Shown: positions 27,163 through 35,952, counted from the stretch's first letter. The stretch is DNA of 64,000 nucleotides from Flavobacterium orientale (GCF_014638005.1 NZ_BMFG01000005.1:124001-188000); one strand, 5' to 3'. Numbers and translations are program-made. The notes: a model not told the origin generated them from the sequence alone.

Positions 27163-30100
27163 TCATCTTTTCAAACTAAAATGACCTTTATATTCTTTTC
27201 CGTTTTCTCTTGTAACCACAAACCAATAGTCACTTGATAAAAGCTCATTGCCATTATATGTACCGTCCCAAGAAGTGGTATTATTCAATGTTTTTATGAG
27301 CTTACCATAACGATCAAAAATATTTACTTTTAAGTTTGGCTCATAATAAGAAAATTTAATTGCCCAAGTATCATTATATCCATCACCATTGGGCGTAAAA
27401 AATTTAGGATACGTTAGCAAGAATATATCATCTGCGGCAATGCCACATCCATTTTTATCACGAACATAGACGGTATATTGTCCGCTATTTAATCCAGAGA
27501 AGATATTACTATCTTGATAAATAATGCCATCTATTGAAAATTCATAATTTCCAAAACCATTTGTGTTTACAATTATTATGTTTTCTGCATCAGTCCAATC
27601 TTGAGTTTCAATAGAAGTAATTGTTGCAGCATTCGATAGAACAACAGTGAAATCTTTTGTTGTAGAACATATTTTATTTCCATAATCAAATGATGCCGTA
27701 ACTGAATAATTTCCGGGTTGTGAAATTGTAATGGCTTGTGAAGTTGATCCATTAGACCATAAATAACTATAGGAATTATTAGTAGCATTTACCAGTACAC
27801 TACCATTTTCACATAGTATCACATCGTTAGGGATTGTTGAAAGAATTGGAGTTGCCAGAAGTAAAAAATCAATCTTGGCAATACTGGAACAATTATCAGG
27901 TGATATAATAGTTACAAAAACAGGGTTCTGATTATTTAGTATCTCATAACTTGTAAAATTTTGAATTTGATTGTTAAGATTTAAATTTTGAGCATCTGTA
28001 ATTGTCGTAAAATAATAAAAATTATAAGCACTGTGATTGTTTATCAAAAAAGTAGCATAATCTGTTAAATTTATTGTTTCAACTTGGTTGTTATCACTAT
28101 CGCAAACATAGGCCTGATAATCAGAAACCGAAGGGTTTGGGAGGTAATTTGAATTGAAATTTACATTAATAGCTTGCGAAGTACAATTATTATTTTTCAC
28201 TACTATTATATAATTGATATTACCTGTTAAATTTGAAATAGTATTATTTGAATCCCAAGTAAGCCCATTGTCAAAACTATATAAATCAGCTACTGTTGTT
28301 ATGGTAATACTACCATAGGTATTGCAACCGGCATTTGCTATTTGATAACTCGGAGAAATATCAGTAAAATCTTGAAGATGAATAAGTACAGAATTAGATT
28401 CACAGTTTACTCCATTTCTAACTTTTATAAAATAAAAATTAGGCGAAAGGTTATTAAATGAGGAGTTTGATGACCAAGTAACGCCGTCATTAATACTATA
28501 CTCTTGAGCCGTTGTTAAAATATTTATACTACCATTATTAGTACAACTTGAATTAATTAGTGAATAATCAATATCAATAGCTAAAATATAGGTTTGTAAG
28601 TAGACTATTTCCGCTAATGATACACAGTTTTGAGCATCTTTAACTTTTATTTGGTGATAGCCAGGATTTAAGTCTGTTGCAATGTTGTTAGTCGACCATG
28701 TAACTCCGTCATCAAAACTATATTGGGCTGCTTGCGTAATTACTGTAATTGTACCCAACATTCCACAAGCAGGTTGCGTGAAAGTAACTTGAGGTTTCTG
28801 TAAATTATCAGTTCCTATGAAAACTTGTTTAATTTCAGAAATACAATTAAATTCATTTTTTATCATAACATTGTAACTACCGGCACTTAGATTGGAAAAA
28901 GTAGCATTGTCGAACCAAGTAACTCCTCCATTTATGCTATATTGTTGTGCCGTTGTAGTAATTGTGATTGTACCTCCAATACCGCATCCCGAATTTGTGG
29001 TAGTTACTGTAGGTTCAGGGAGTCTGAAAGGCATCATTACAACATACTTAGCAACTGTTATACATCCTAACAATGTTTTAATTCTAACTTTATAATCGTG
29101 ATAATAATTAGGAGGTAAATTACTTAAGGTTGGATTTGTAGTCCAAGTCACACCATCATCAAAACTATACTCTAATGCAGGAGTTGTTACTGTAATTGAG
29201 CCATTAGTTTGACATCCAGGTTGTACGACAATTACTTCAGGTTGCGTGTAAATAGTTTCTAGTGGTGGAGAAATTAATACAACATACCTTGCACTAGATG
29301 TACATCCATTTTTTTTAATTAAAATCTTTATGGGATTAAAAAATGCAGTTAAATCGCCTTTTGATGGGTTTGTAGACCAAGTTACACCATTATCAAAACT
29401 ATATTCATCAGCAGGAGTAGTGATTGTTACAGTTGTAGTTCCGGGAAAACATGGCGACTGGTCAATGGTATAATCAGGAACATCAATAACTGTGTTCACG
29501 TTATAAAAAGGACTTATTTTACATAAACTTGAATTAGTAATTTTAACTTGATAATTTCCAACAGTATTCGTACTATAATTTAAATTTAATATACTATTTG
29601 TAGCACCTATAATTGCAACCCCATTTTTATACCATTGAAAAGAATATCCAGTGCCAATACTTGAATCAATAGCAGCATTTAAAGCTAGTGTATTTTCGCA
29701 GAAAATTCCAGTTGAATTAATTTTAAGTCCTAAATTAGAGGAATTGTTTAAGATTATATTATCAAAATAAAAATACGGAAAACAAGATCTATAATCATAT
29801 TCATCTACATAAGTATCAGGTACATTATAGGGAGAACCTAACATTATTGAATTCACATTTATTGAAGGTGTAAAAATAATAGATAATTGATTCCAGTTTT
29901 TTGAAGGTAAATAGTTAGCAGTTCCTAATGGCAGCCATCCGTAAGGAAAAAAGTTTGTATTTGGTGGTGTAGAAGTATTGCAGTTTGATCTACCATATAA
30001 CGTTATTTCAATTCTTCCAGCGTTCAAAACACCATCATTACAAACTAGTCCGATATTTGGATCGTTACCTATAGTTCTGCCGGATGAAGAAGAAGCAATG

Positions 30101-30537
30101 TCAAAATTTAACTGATATTTAGTGCCCGCTACTAGCGTCGTGTTAGTACAAATCCCTATAAATTCTTTATAGTCTCGTGCAACTAATATACCTGCAACAC
30201 CATTTCCATTTGAAGGCGGCAAAGGATAAATACCAGCGTCTGTTGCTGAAATAGGAACAAAACCACAAGAATTAATATAATCAGTAGTTGCTGAACTGGG
30301 TAAAAACCAATTTGTTGCTGCATTAAATTGTGCAAAATTATTTGGACAAAAATTTATTTCTTCAAAATCATGGTTATTAACAAAGCTTGCAGTAGTTGTA
30401 TTTTGGCAGATACAGTCCGGATCATTCAAATCAATCAATCCATCGCCATCATCATCAATTCCGTTATTACAATTCTCTTGTCCCATAGACATAATTGTAA
30501 ATAACATAAATAAAATTGAAAGTGTCACTTTCTTCAT
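27163..30537 (-). CDS. Large type IX-secreted protein with SprB-type repeats and gliding-motility C-terminal domain
   Basis: An 1124-residue surface or secreted protein. It has a signal peptide (residues 1-19, ending SMG before Q20), then a calcium-binding-like segment NCNNGIDDDGDGLIDLNDPDC. About 60-260 form a beta-rich domain. From about 370 to 760 there are six repeats built around (E/Q)YS(F/I)(D/N)(D/N/G)GVTW with a conserved Asn-rich spacer, and a divergent seventh near 1010, the SprB-repeat pattern. The last 85 residues (FFTPNGDGYND..., IFDRYGKLI, WDGTYNG) are the CHU_C/type B sorting domain recognised by the type IX system. It is likely an adhesin or motility-associated protein. Stand-alone minus-strand gene. 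Confidence 0.9.
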   Translation of the reverse strand: MKKVTLSILFMLFTIMSMGQENCNNGIDDDGDGLIDLNDPDCICQNTTTASFVNNHDFEEINFCPNNFAQFNAATNWFLPSSATTDYINSCGFVPISATDAGIYPLPPSNGNGVAGILVARDYKEFIGICTNTTLVAGTKYQLNFDIASSSSGRTIGNDPNIGLVCNDGVLNAGRIEITLYGRSNCNTSTPPNTNFFPYGWLPLGTANYLPSKNWNQLSIIFTPSINVNSIMLGSPYNVPDTYVDEYDYRSCFPYFYFDNIILNNSSNLGLKINSTGIFCENTLALNAAIDSSIGTGYSFQWYKNGVAIIGATNSILNLNYSTNTVGNYQVKITNSSLCKISPFYNVNTVIDVPDYTIDQSPCFPGTTTVTITTPADEYSFDNGVTWSTNPSKGDLTAFFNPIKILIKKNGCTSSARYVVLISPPLETIYTQPEVIVVQPGCQTNGSITVTTPALEYSFDDGVTWTTNPTLSNLPPNYYHDYKVRIKTLLGCITVAKYVVMMPFRLPEPTVTTTNSGCGIGGTITITTTAQQYSINGGVTWFDNATFSNLSAGSYNVMIKNEFNCISEIKQVFIGTDNLQKPQVTFTQPACGMLGTITVITQAAQYSFDDGVTWSTNNIATDLNPGYHQIKVKDAQNCVSLAEIVYLQTYILAIDIDYSLINSSCTNNGSINILTTAQEYSINDGVTWSSNSSFNNLSPNFYFIKVRNGVNCESNSVLIHLQDFTDISPSYQIANAGCNTYGSITITTVADLYSFDNGLTWDSNNTISNLTGNINYIIVVKNNNCTSQAINVNFNSNYLPNPSVSDYQAYVCDSDNNQVETINLTDYATFLINNHSAYNFYYFTTITDAQNLNLNNQIQNFTSYEILNNQNPVFVTIISPDNCSSIAKIDFLLLATPILSTIPNDVILCENGSVLVNATNNSYSYLWSNGSTSQAITISQPGNYSVTASFDYGNKICSTTKDFTVVLSNAATITSIETQDWTDAENIIIVNTNGFGNYEFSIDGIIYQDSNIFSGLNSGQYTVYVRDKNGCGIAADDIFLLTYPKFFTPNGDGYNDTWAIKFSYYEPNLKVNIFDRYGKLIKTLNNTTSWDGTYNGNELLSSDYWFVVTRENGKEYKGHFSLKR

Positions 30538-30723
30538 ATATAATTATTTTTTTAAGACTTTCATTGCGAATTTTTTGTTTAAAAAAAATCGTCACGGTTT
30601 TTTAAAGTTTCTGCCAACTAGCAAACATCTCCAAATATAAACATCTTTTTCACCACATCCCAAAACAACCCAAGAGTTTTCTTATCTGTTTACTAACAAA
30701 GAAAAGTAATAATTAAGAAGCCC

Positions 30724-30743
30724 GATTACGGATTTCCGTAATC
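30724..30743. terminator. Palindrome GATTACGGA-TT-TCCGTAATC
   Basis: Nine-base perfect arms around two bases, in the gap between the 5' end of the large secreted protein and the relic at 30836. No T-run follows, so it may be a regulatory or recombination site rather than a terminator. Confidence 0.25.
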
Positions 30744-30835
30744 GACATATAAATGTTTAATGATAAATCCCACCGACTGGTGGGAGCTTGTTTTTGGAAA
30801 GACTAAGGTAGGGGAAAAAAAATTAAGAATTTTTT

Positions 30836-31086
30836 CATGGTTGGCTTTTCAAGTTTAAAGAATCTCGAGCTATTATAGTCTGGTATTTTATATCCGAAAA
30901 GTCGTCAATAAAACGTAAGGGATATTCATTCCTTTTTAAAAATTCATTTCTGTAATTTCTGTCTGTTAAAAATTGTGGAATATTTAGCATAAGTGGTAAA
31001 GTTTTATCTGCTACAAATTTTTCGAATTCATTCCAACCTAATTCCCTTTCAAAGCCTTGTCCAACCTGTTGCCCTAAGTCTCCTAT
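30836..31086 (-). pseudogene. C-terminal gene fragment, unidentified
   Basis: An open minus-strand frame of about 82 codons ending in TGA at 30836-30838, with a stop just upstream and no good start. The reading (GQGFERELGWNEFEKFVADKT...NIPQFLTDRNYRNEFLKRNEYPLRFID) has the composition of a real soluble protein. Its 5' side is cut where the lipoprotein cassette's border sequence begins (near 31087). It is likely the tail of a gene lost when the cassette inserted or recombined. Confidence 0.45.
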
Positions 31087-31412
31087 CTAACACGCTGCTC
31101 GGCGAATGTCTCTGACTTCGCCTTATAAAACGTAAAGTTACTTTAAAATTAACTACATTTTTTAACCTTACTACACAAACCGCTTTTTCTGATGTCAACT
31201 CAAATTTTGAATAGAAGGATAATGTGTAAACGCTTGTGGTAATGCAATACGTTTCACTCACTGCTTACACGAATCCTTTTGTGTAGCTTTTCAATTTAGC
31301 ATCCCACTCGGCGAATGGTGAAAACCAACTTAAAAAACAGCACTTTACGGAAAACCGTAAAAATGTATGATTTTCAAATGATAAGTTTACATAAATTATA
31401 AAACTACCTATT

Positions 31413-32231
31413 ATGAAAAATCAAACTATTTTTTTTCTGCTGACCCTAGCTGTTTTTATGACTTCATGCAAACCTACTTTATTTTATCAAGTCTATGAGA
31501 CCGTTCCTAAAAATCTAAAAAGTGAATCCAAAACGCTGGTTTTCGAAAATGAACAATGTAGTATTAGCTATAACTTATGGTCTAATGAGGGAGATCCCGG
31601 ATTTGTTTTTTTTAATAAAACCAATGAATTGATTCATGTGCATCTTGACGAGAGCTTTTTTGTGATTAATGGAACAGCCTATGATTATTTTCAAAATAGG
31701 ATATTTTCAAGTTCCAGTGCCACTTCAACACAATCTACAAAAACGAATTCCGTAACACAATGGGGCGGGTGGTTAACTGCCTTAAATGTGCAACAACAGT
31801 CGTCTGTAGCAATCAACAACCAAAGTGGCATTACAGAGGTGGAATCAAGAACAATTACAATTCCTCCCAAAACCTCGAAATCAATTTCGGAATTCAAAGT
31901 CAATAATGTAGTATTCAGAAGTTGTGATTTATTATTATTCCCAACAACTAAGCAAATCAAATCTATAACGTATAATGAAGGTACTACACCCATACAATTT
32001 TATAATTTAATAAGTTATAAAGTCGGTCAGGCAACGGCTCCTCAGATAGTACGCCACGATTTTTATGTTTCCTCCGTCACAAACTATTCCGAAAACGATT
32101 TTTATCGCTATGAAGTTGATGAATTTTGCGGCAAAAAAAGTCAAAACAAAAAAAGATATTTTTCACATAATGCCCCTGATAAATTTTATTTAGAATACAT
32201 CAGAAACTCAGGCGATTCAAGGAAAAATTAA
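31413..32231 (+). CDS. Lipoprotein of unknown function, copy B
   Basis: A 272-residue lipoprotein nearly identical to the one at 17962-18780: signal peptide with lipobox ending in MTSC (Cys19), a Ser/Thr-rich stretch near 100-115 and a basic C-terminus. About four residues differ between the copies, all conservative or in variable positions. The upstream palindrome TTTTACGG/CCGTAAAA is kept. The family is not recognised. Two near-identical intact copies 13.5 kb apart suggest either dosage benefit or very recent duplication. Confidence 0.75.
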   Translation: MKNQTIFFLLTLAVFMTSCKPTLFYQVYETVPKNLKSESKTLVFENEQCSISYNLWSNEGDPGFVFFNKTNELIHVHLDESFFVINGTAYDYFQNRIFSSSSATSTQSTKTNSVTQWGGWLTALNVQQQSSVAINNQSGITEVESRTITIPPKTSKSISEFKVNNVVFRSCDLLLFPTTKQIKSITYNEGTTPIQFYNLISYKVGQATAPQIVRHDFYVSSVTNYSENDFYRYEVDEFCGKKSQNKKRYFSHNAPDKFYLEYIRNSGDSRKN

Positions 32232-32452
32232 AAGCGTTAATATACCTTTTCAGCCGTTTAAATTTAGATTGATAAAGGACGATCGGGGTCTCCAAAACCC
32301 TTGAAGCGTTGTAAATTCTTTAAGGGTAACGAGCTTATTTGATAAAATCTGAATCTTTATAATGCAACAGGATATCCAAAATTTAGTTGAATAAGCGTTG
32401 TCTTGGAAGTCTTCAAATGTTAGAATGGGAAACGAATCTGGCTCCCCGTATT

Positions 32453-32615
32453 CTATGACTTCGTAGCTTCATTTTAAAATAATTACAAACCCAACAGCTA
32501 TTGAGATTGTGTTCTTTGCGGTAGAACAAAACGAATCCCTAAACGACCTGTAGTCAGAGCTTATATAGCGTTGCATTTATAATTCTGAGAAGCTGAAACG
32601 AGTTCAGCATGACAG
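32453..32615. repeat. 161-bp dispersed repeat, copy 2 of 3
   Basis: Non-coding copy of 19003-19163 inside cassette B, with a few substitutions. It is followed by a second GCTGAA hairpin at 32643-32668. Confidence 0.8.
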
Positions 32616-32670
32616 AGCTGGGTGTAAGTTTAGATTGAAAAGATGCTGAAACAAGTTCAGCTTGACAGAG

Positions 32671-32829
32671 TCAAGTGATGTTGCCTACAGAGATTTAGCC
32701 TTCCGGAAAATATTGGATGACGTTATGTCTAAACAACGTAAAAACGAACTGGATTTAGATCGTCTATTTGCTAAAGATGACGCTTTTTATCAAGCTTTTT
32801 TTGATACTATGAAGCGAATGGTTGGGTGA
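32671..32829 (+). pseudogene. Probable HsdR C-terminal relic
   Basis: An open frame of about 52 codons without a start, ending in TGA at 32827. It reads VAYRDLAFRKILDDVMSKQR, then KNELDLDRLFAKDDAF and FFDTMKRMVG. This strongly resembles the C-terminal end of EcoR124-like type I restriction subunits (a KQR..ELDLY.LFA.D.AF pattern). It differs from the intact hsdR at 2218, which is of another branch. The frame begins exactly at the end of a GCTGAA hairpin repeat, showing that the repeat marks the break point. The rest of 32830-33108 is AT-rich with no gene. Confidence 0.6.
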
Positions 32830-33108
32830 ATGTTTAGGGGTAGAAAATTAGTGTAAGTAAGGATTAAACCTAACAGTACTATTAAATTAGTTACAAAGAA
32901 TTTAAAACCAAACTGTTGTAACCTGTAAAAAATTAAATTGTTTAATAACAACATTATTTCAATTTGGCATTGATAGTATTCTTAAATTGCAAACTATTTC
33001 AAATAAATACTATCATTAAATCACAACATTTTTTATAATTACAAACTATATAGTAAATCATTATATTTTTTGATATAAAATAGCGATTATAAAGAATAAC
33101 ACTTAAAC

Positions 33109-33807
33109 ATGGCAAAATTTTTAACCACATCAGGTACCTCATATTACATAGAGAGTATAATATTGGGAGCAAAAAAAGAACTCTATTTAGTTTCTCCTTA
33201 TTTACAAATTTCAAAGACACTTTCGGAAAGACTAAAAGATGCGGCCAGTAATGGGGTTTTTATAAAAATAATTTATGGTAAAAGTAATTTATTAGCGGAT
33301 CAACTTAAATTACTTGAATCTATTCAAAATCTACAAATATATTTTTTTGATAATTTACATGCTAAATGTTATTTCAATGAGCAAACAATGGTGATTACCT
33401 CCATGAACATGTATCAGTTTTCTGAGAAGAATAATCGCGAAATGGGTATTTTTATTGACAAAGATGCAGATGCAGATTTGTTTGGAGATGCATACCGTGA
33501 AACAAAGTCAATCATCCAATCTGCTGTAATCCATAAAAAAACCGGTGCTATAATTAAAAAAGAAAGCTCAGTCAATATTATTCAGAAAGAAAAAACGAAA
33601 ACACAAAACCCAAAAGGATTTTGTATTCGATGTAATGATAAAATATCCTATAACATTGAAAGGCCTTATTGCAAAACGTGTTTTTATATTTGGAGCGAAT
33701 GGGAAAACTACAACTATGTAGAAGTGGGTTGTCATGGCTGTGGAAAGCCAGAAGCTACAACATTCATGAAGCCTGAATGTTATTCGTGTTTTAAAAAAAA
33801 TTCGTGA
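33109..33807 (+). CDS. Phospholipase D-like nuclease domain protein with zinc-binding C-terminus
   Basis: A 232-residue protein. Residues 1-145 form a single PLD-like domain with one catalytic motif, LHAKCYF (H84, K86), followed after about 12 residues by SMNMYQ (Asn replacing the usual second polar position); dimerisation would complete the active site, as in bacterial Nuc-type nucleases. The C-terminal 60 residues carry at least eight cysteines in CxxC pairs (CIRCND, CKTCF, CHGCG, CYSCFK), a double zinc ribbon. It is probably a DNA- or RNA-processing enzyme in the cytoplasm. It stands alone between repeats and may be part of the accessory defence content, which is inference. Confidence 0.75.
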   Translation: MAKFLTTSGTSYYIESIILGAKKELYLVSPYLQISKTLSERLKDAASNGVFIKIIYGKSNLLADQLKLLESIQNLQIYFFDNLHAKCYFNEQTMVITSMNMYQFSEKNNREMGIFIDKDADADLFGDAYRETKSIIQSAVIHKKTGAIIKKESSVNIIQKEKTKTQNPKGFCIRCNDKISYNIERPYCKTCFYIWSEWENYNYVEVGCHGCGKPEATTFMKPECYSCFKKNS

Positions 33808-33865
33808 ATTCGTGTATAATTATAGTTTACTCTTTTTTAACTAATTTTCTCCCTACTCCCCGAAT

Positions 33866-33883
33866 CCCGATAGAGCTATCGGG
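33866..33883. terminator. Palindrome CCCGATAG-AG-CTATCGGG
   Basis: Eight-base perfect arms with a two-base centre, about 60 bases after the PLD-like gene and directly before repeat copy 3. It could end that transcript, although no clear T-run follows. Confidence 0.35.
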
Positions 33884-33884
33884 A

Positions 33885-34045
33885 CTGACTTCGTGGTTTC
33901 ATTTTAAAATAATTACAATCCCAACAGCTATCGAGATTGTGTTCTTTTCGGTAGAACAAAACGAATTCATAAACGACTTGTAGTCAGAGCTTATATAGCG
34001 TTGCATTTATAATTCTGAGAAGCTGAAACAAGTTCAGCTTGACAG
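33885..34045. repeat. 161-bp dispersed repeat, copy 3 of 3 (without lipoprotein gene)
   Basis: Nearly identical to 19003-19163, including the closing GCTGAAACAAGTTCAGC hairpin. It occurs here without the lipoprotein cassette, so the element can exist by itself. The remaining gap to 34213 has no gene. Confidence 0.8.
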
Positions 34046-34213
34046 TTCTATAAAACATATTCTTTATATTTGTTCCGTAGGTCAGCAACTAAAAGTAGTC
34101 AAACTTCTTTTACCGGAAGTAACAGGTACGAATTGCTGCTTACCTATTACCAATTAAAAAGTATAGTTTGCTACTTTTTTAGCTAATTTTCTTCACAACA
34201 AACACTCATTGCC

Positions 34214-34738
34214 ATGCGATATTTATTTATTTTACTGCTTTCCGTTTTATTTTGTCCGTCTGTAATGGGTCAAAACCACGACTCCTTATTTGTGGCCTCT
34301 GCTTTAAAAAAACTTGAAAATTCAAAAGCCTATTTATTACAAGTGGCCGATATGATGCCGGCAGACCAATATGCTTTTAGACCAACCGAAGAAGAGATGC
34401 GTTTTGGCGACCAACTTTTACACATTTCTTCCAACATAGGATGGCTTTGCTCTTCGTATTTGTCCGACGGAACAAATCCGGTTTCAAAATCCGACGAAAA
34501 GTTAACAACCAAAGATAGTATCCGAGCCGTAGTTGTTCGCACGTATGATTATGCGATTGGTGTTTTAAAGCAATTTCCATCCGATGCTTTAGGAGATAAA
34601 GTCTCCTTTTTTGCAGGACCGCTAACCAAATTACAAATTATCAATTTGTTAAGTGATCATCAAACGCATCATAGAGGGCAACTGCTTGTGTATCTTCGGC
34701 TTTCGGGATTGACGCCGCCTAGGTATGTGGGGTGGTGA
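34214..34738 (+). CDS. DinB-family protein, exported
   Basis: A 174-residue four-helix-bundle protein of the DinB/YfiT superfamily. The metal-binding His triad is visible as H70 (QLLHISSN), H149 and H153 (SDHQTHHRGQL). The C-terminus LSGLTPPRYVGW is typical. It has a signal peptide (FILLLSVLFCPSVMG before Q20), so it acts outside the cytoplasm, unlike many thiol-dependent DinB enzymes. The substrate is not known. It is followed by a REP palindrome and the RAYT gene. Confidence 0.85.
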   Translation: MRYLFILLLSVLFCPSVMGQNHDSLFVASALKKLENSKAYLLQVADMMPADQYAFRPTEEEMRFGDQLLHISSNIGWLCSSYLSDGTNPVSKSDEKLTTKDSIRAVVVRTYDYAIGVLKQFPSDALGDKVSFFAGPLTKLQIINLLSDHQTHHRGQLLVYLRLSGLTPPRYVGW

Positions 34739-34752
34739 TAGCATGGTAGCTA

Positions 34753-34813
34753 TCGAAGGTTTCCCCCACCCTCGAAGGGTTCGAAAACCTTCGAGGGTGG
34801 GGGAAACCTTCGA
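34753..34813. repeat. Long REP palindrome upstream of RAYT gene
   Basis: Perfect 26-base arms (34753-34778 and 34788-34813) around a 9-base loop. The inner part is the CCCTCGAAGG / CCTTCGAGGG palindrome found elsewhere in the window, extended here by a C-run. It starts just after the DinB gene and lies 118 bases before the transposase start. Confidence 0.9.
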
Positions 34814-34931
34814 GTTGAAAAAAAATCCTTTGAAAAGTTCAAAATCTTTATTAGTTTTGATTTGTTAATCTAAAAAGCTTCCGAAACTTTTAAGGATTTA
34901 ACAATTATCTATACGCCAAACAAAACTAATT

Positions 34932-35543
34932 ATGGAAGTAAAAACACCTTTACTCCACGGACATTATTATCACATCTATAACCGTGGAAACAACAGCTCT
35001 CCCATTTTCTTTGAAAATGAAAACTATTACCATTTTCTTCGTTTGTATGCCAAGTATATCGACCCTATCGCGGAAACCTATGCCTGGTGTTTACTGAAAA
35101 ATCACTTTCACATTTTGGTTAGAATCAAAGAAAAAAGTGAAATTATTGAAAGTGATTTGACTTTCAACACTACTGCAAAACCAAAGGTAATTGAACCGTA
35201 TCGGCAGTTTTCGCATTTGTTTAATGCCTATACGCAGACCATCAACAAACGACACCAACGCACGGGTAGCTTGTTTGAAAATAAATTTGAGCGAAAAATG
35301 GTCACTTCTGAAAACTATTTTCAACAATTGATCTTTTACATTCACAACAATCCGGTTCATCATGGTTTGGTGAAGCAAATGGGTTTGTATCCTTGGTCCT
35401 CTTTTGAATCCATGCTTTCCCAAAAACCTACTATGCTGAAAAGAGAGGAGGTTATGGAACTGTTTGGTGATAGAGAAAATTTTATTGACTATCACCATCA
35501 AGAACAAACTGATGATGGGATTTTGGATTTGATTATCGAATGA
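34932..35543 (+). CDS. REP-associated tyrosine transposase (RAYT, Y1/IS200-like)
   Basis: A 203-residue single-strand transposase of the HUH/Y1 family. The HUH motif is H58-F-H60 (NHFHILVRI), the nucleophilic Tyr is probably Y136 in FYIHNNP, and HQRTGSLFENKFERK precedes it, as in RAYT proteins. Such enzymes bind and move REP palindromes but lack the usual IS ends. Here the gene is bracketed by two very long perfect palindromes: one 118 bases upstream and one beginning at the base after its stop codon. Catalytic residues look intact. The related palindromes spread across the window fit its activity. Confidence 0.92.
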   Translation: MEVKTPLLHGHYYHIYNRGNNSSPIFFENENYYHFLRLYAKYIDPIAETYAWCLLKNHFHILVRIKEKSEIIESDLTFNTTAKPKVIEPYRQFSHLFNAYTQTINKRHQRTGSLFENKFERKMVTSENYFQQLIFYIHNNPVHHGLVKQMGLYPWSSFESMLSQKPTMLKREEVMELFGDRENFIDYHHQEQTDDGILDLIIE

Positions 35544-35602
35544 CTCGAAGGGGGGTAACCCTCGAAGGGTTTTGAACCCTTCGAGGGTTACCCCCCTTCG
35601 AG
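35544..35602. repeat. Long REP palindrome directly after the RAYT gene
   Basis: Perfect 27-base arms (35544-35570 and 35576-35602) around a 5-base loop. It contains the CCCTCGAAGGGT core and an outer CTCGAAGGGGGG extension. It begins at the base following the RAYT stop codon and could also terminate transcription, since an A/T-rich run follows. Confidence 0.9.
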
Positions 35603-35659
35603 AGTTAAAAAAAATTTCCTTTCTTTGTAATCATCCATCAAATAAAAACAGCACCCATC

Positions 35660-35893
35660 ATGCGTTACGTCATCGCCTTCTTCCTCCCCTGGCTATCTTT
35701 GATGCTTCAAGGTAAAATTTTGTCAGGTATCATCTGTTTGATTTTACAAATCACCATCATCGGTTGGATTGCTTCGCCAGTTCGCTAACGCTCGTGTCCC
35801 GCCGTTATTTGGGCCTTTACCGCCTTAAATCGCATGTATGCGGATAGGAGAACGAATAAGATTATTAAAGAGATGAAAGCAAGTAAGGGATAG
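35660..35893 (+). pseudogene. YqaE/Pmp3-family membrane protein gene interrupted by a 27-bp insertion
   Basis: The frame from ATG at 35660 reads MRYVIAFFLPWLSLML then GKILSGIICLILQITIIGWI, the first half of a Pmp3/YqaE small membrane protein. At 35771-35797 a 27-base stretch with TTCGCCAGTTCGCTAACGC carries an in-frame TAA at 35786. The original frame resumes at 35798 as PAVIWAFTALNRMYADRR and runs to TAG at 35893. Removing exactly 27 bases restores an uninterrupted protein of about 68 residues, close to the family's usual length. Confidence 0.85.
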
Positions 35894-35952
35894 CTAGTCA
35901 TTTTCGTTACCTATTTAATTCCTTACTTTTAGTACCTAAAACAAAACAACCT

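Larger units (their letters stand above)
31256..32673 (+). repeat. Duplicated lipoprotein cassette, copy B
   Basis: Direct repeat of 17806-19220 in the same orientation. On its left it begins near TCACTGCTTACACGAATCC, and on its right it ends exactly at a GCTGAA hairpin tail (GACAGAGTC), where a truncated HsdR-like frame starts. The two copies could recombine and delete or amplify the intervening DNA. Confidence 0.85.
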
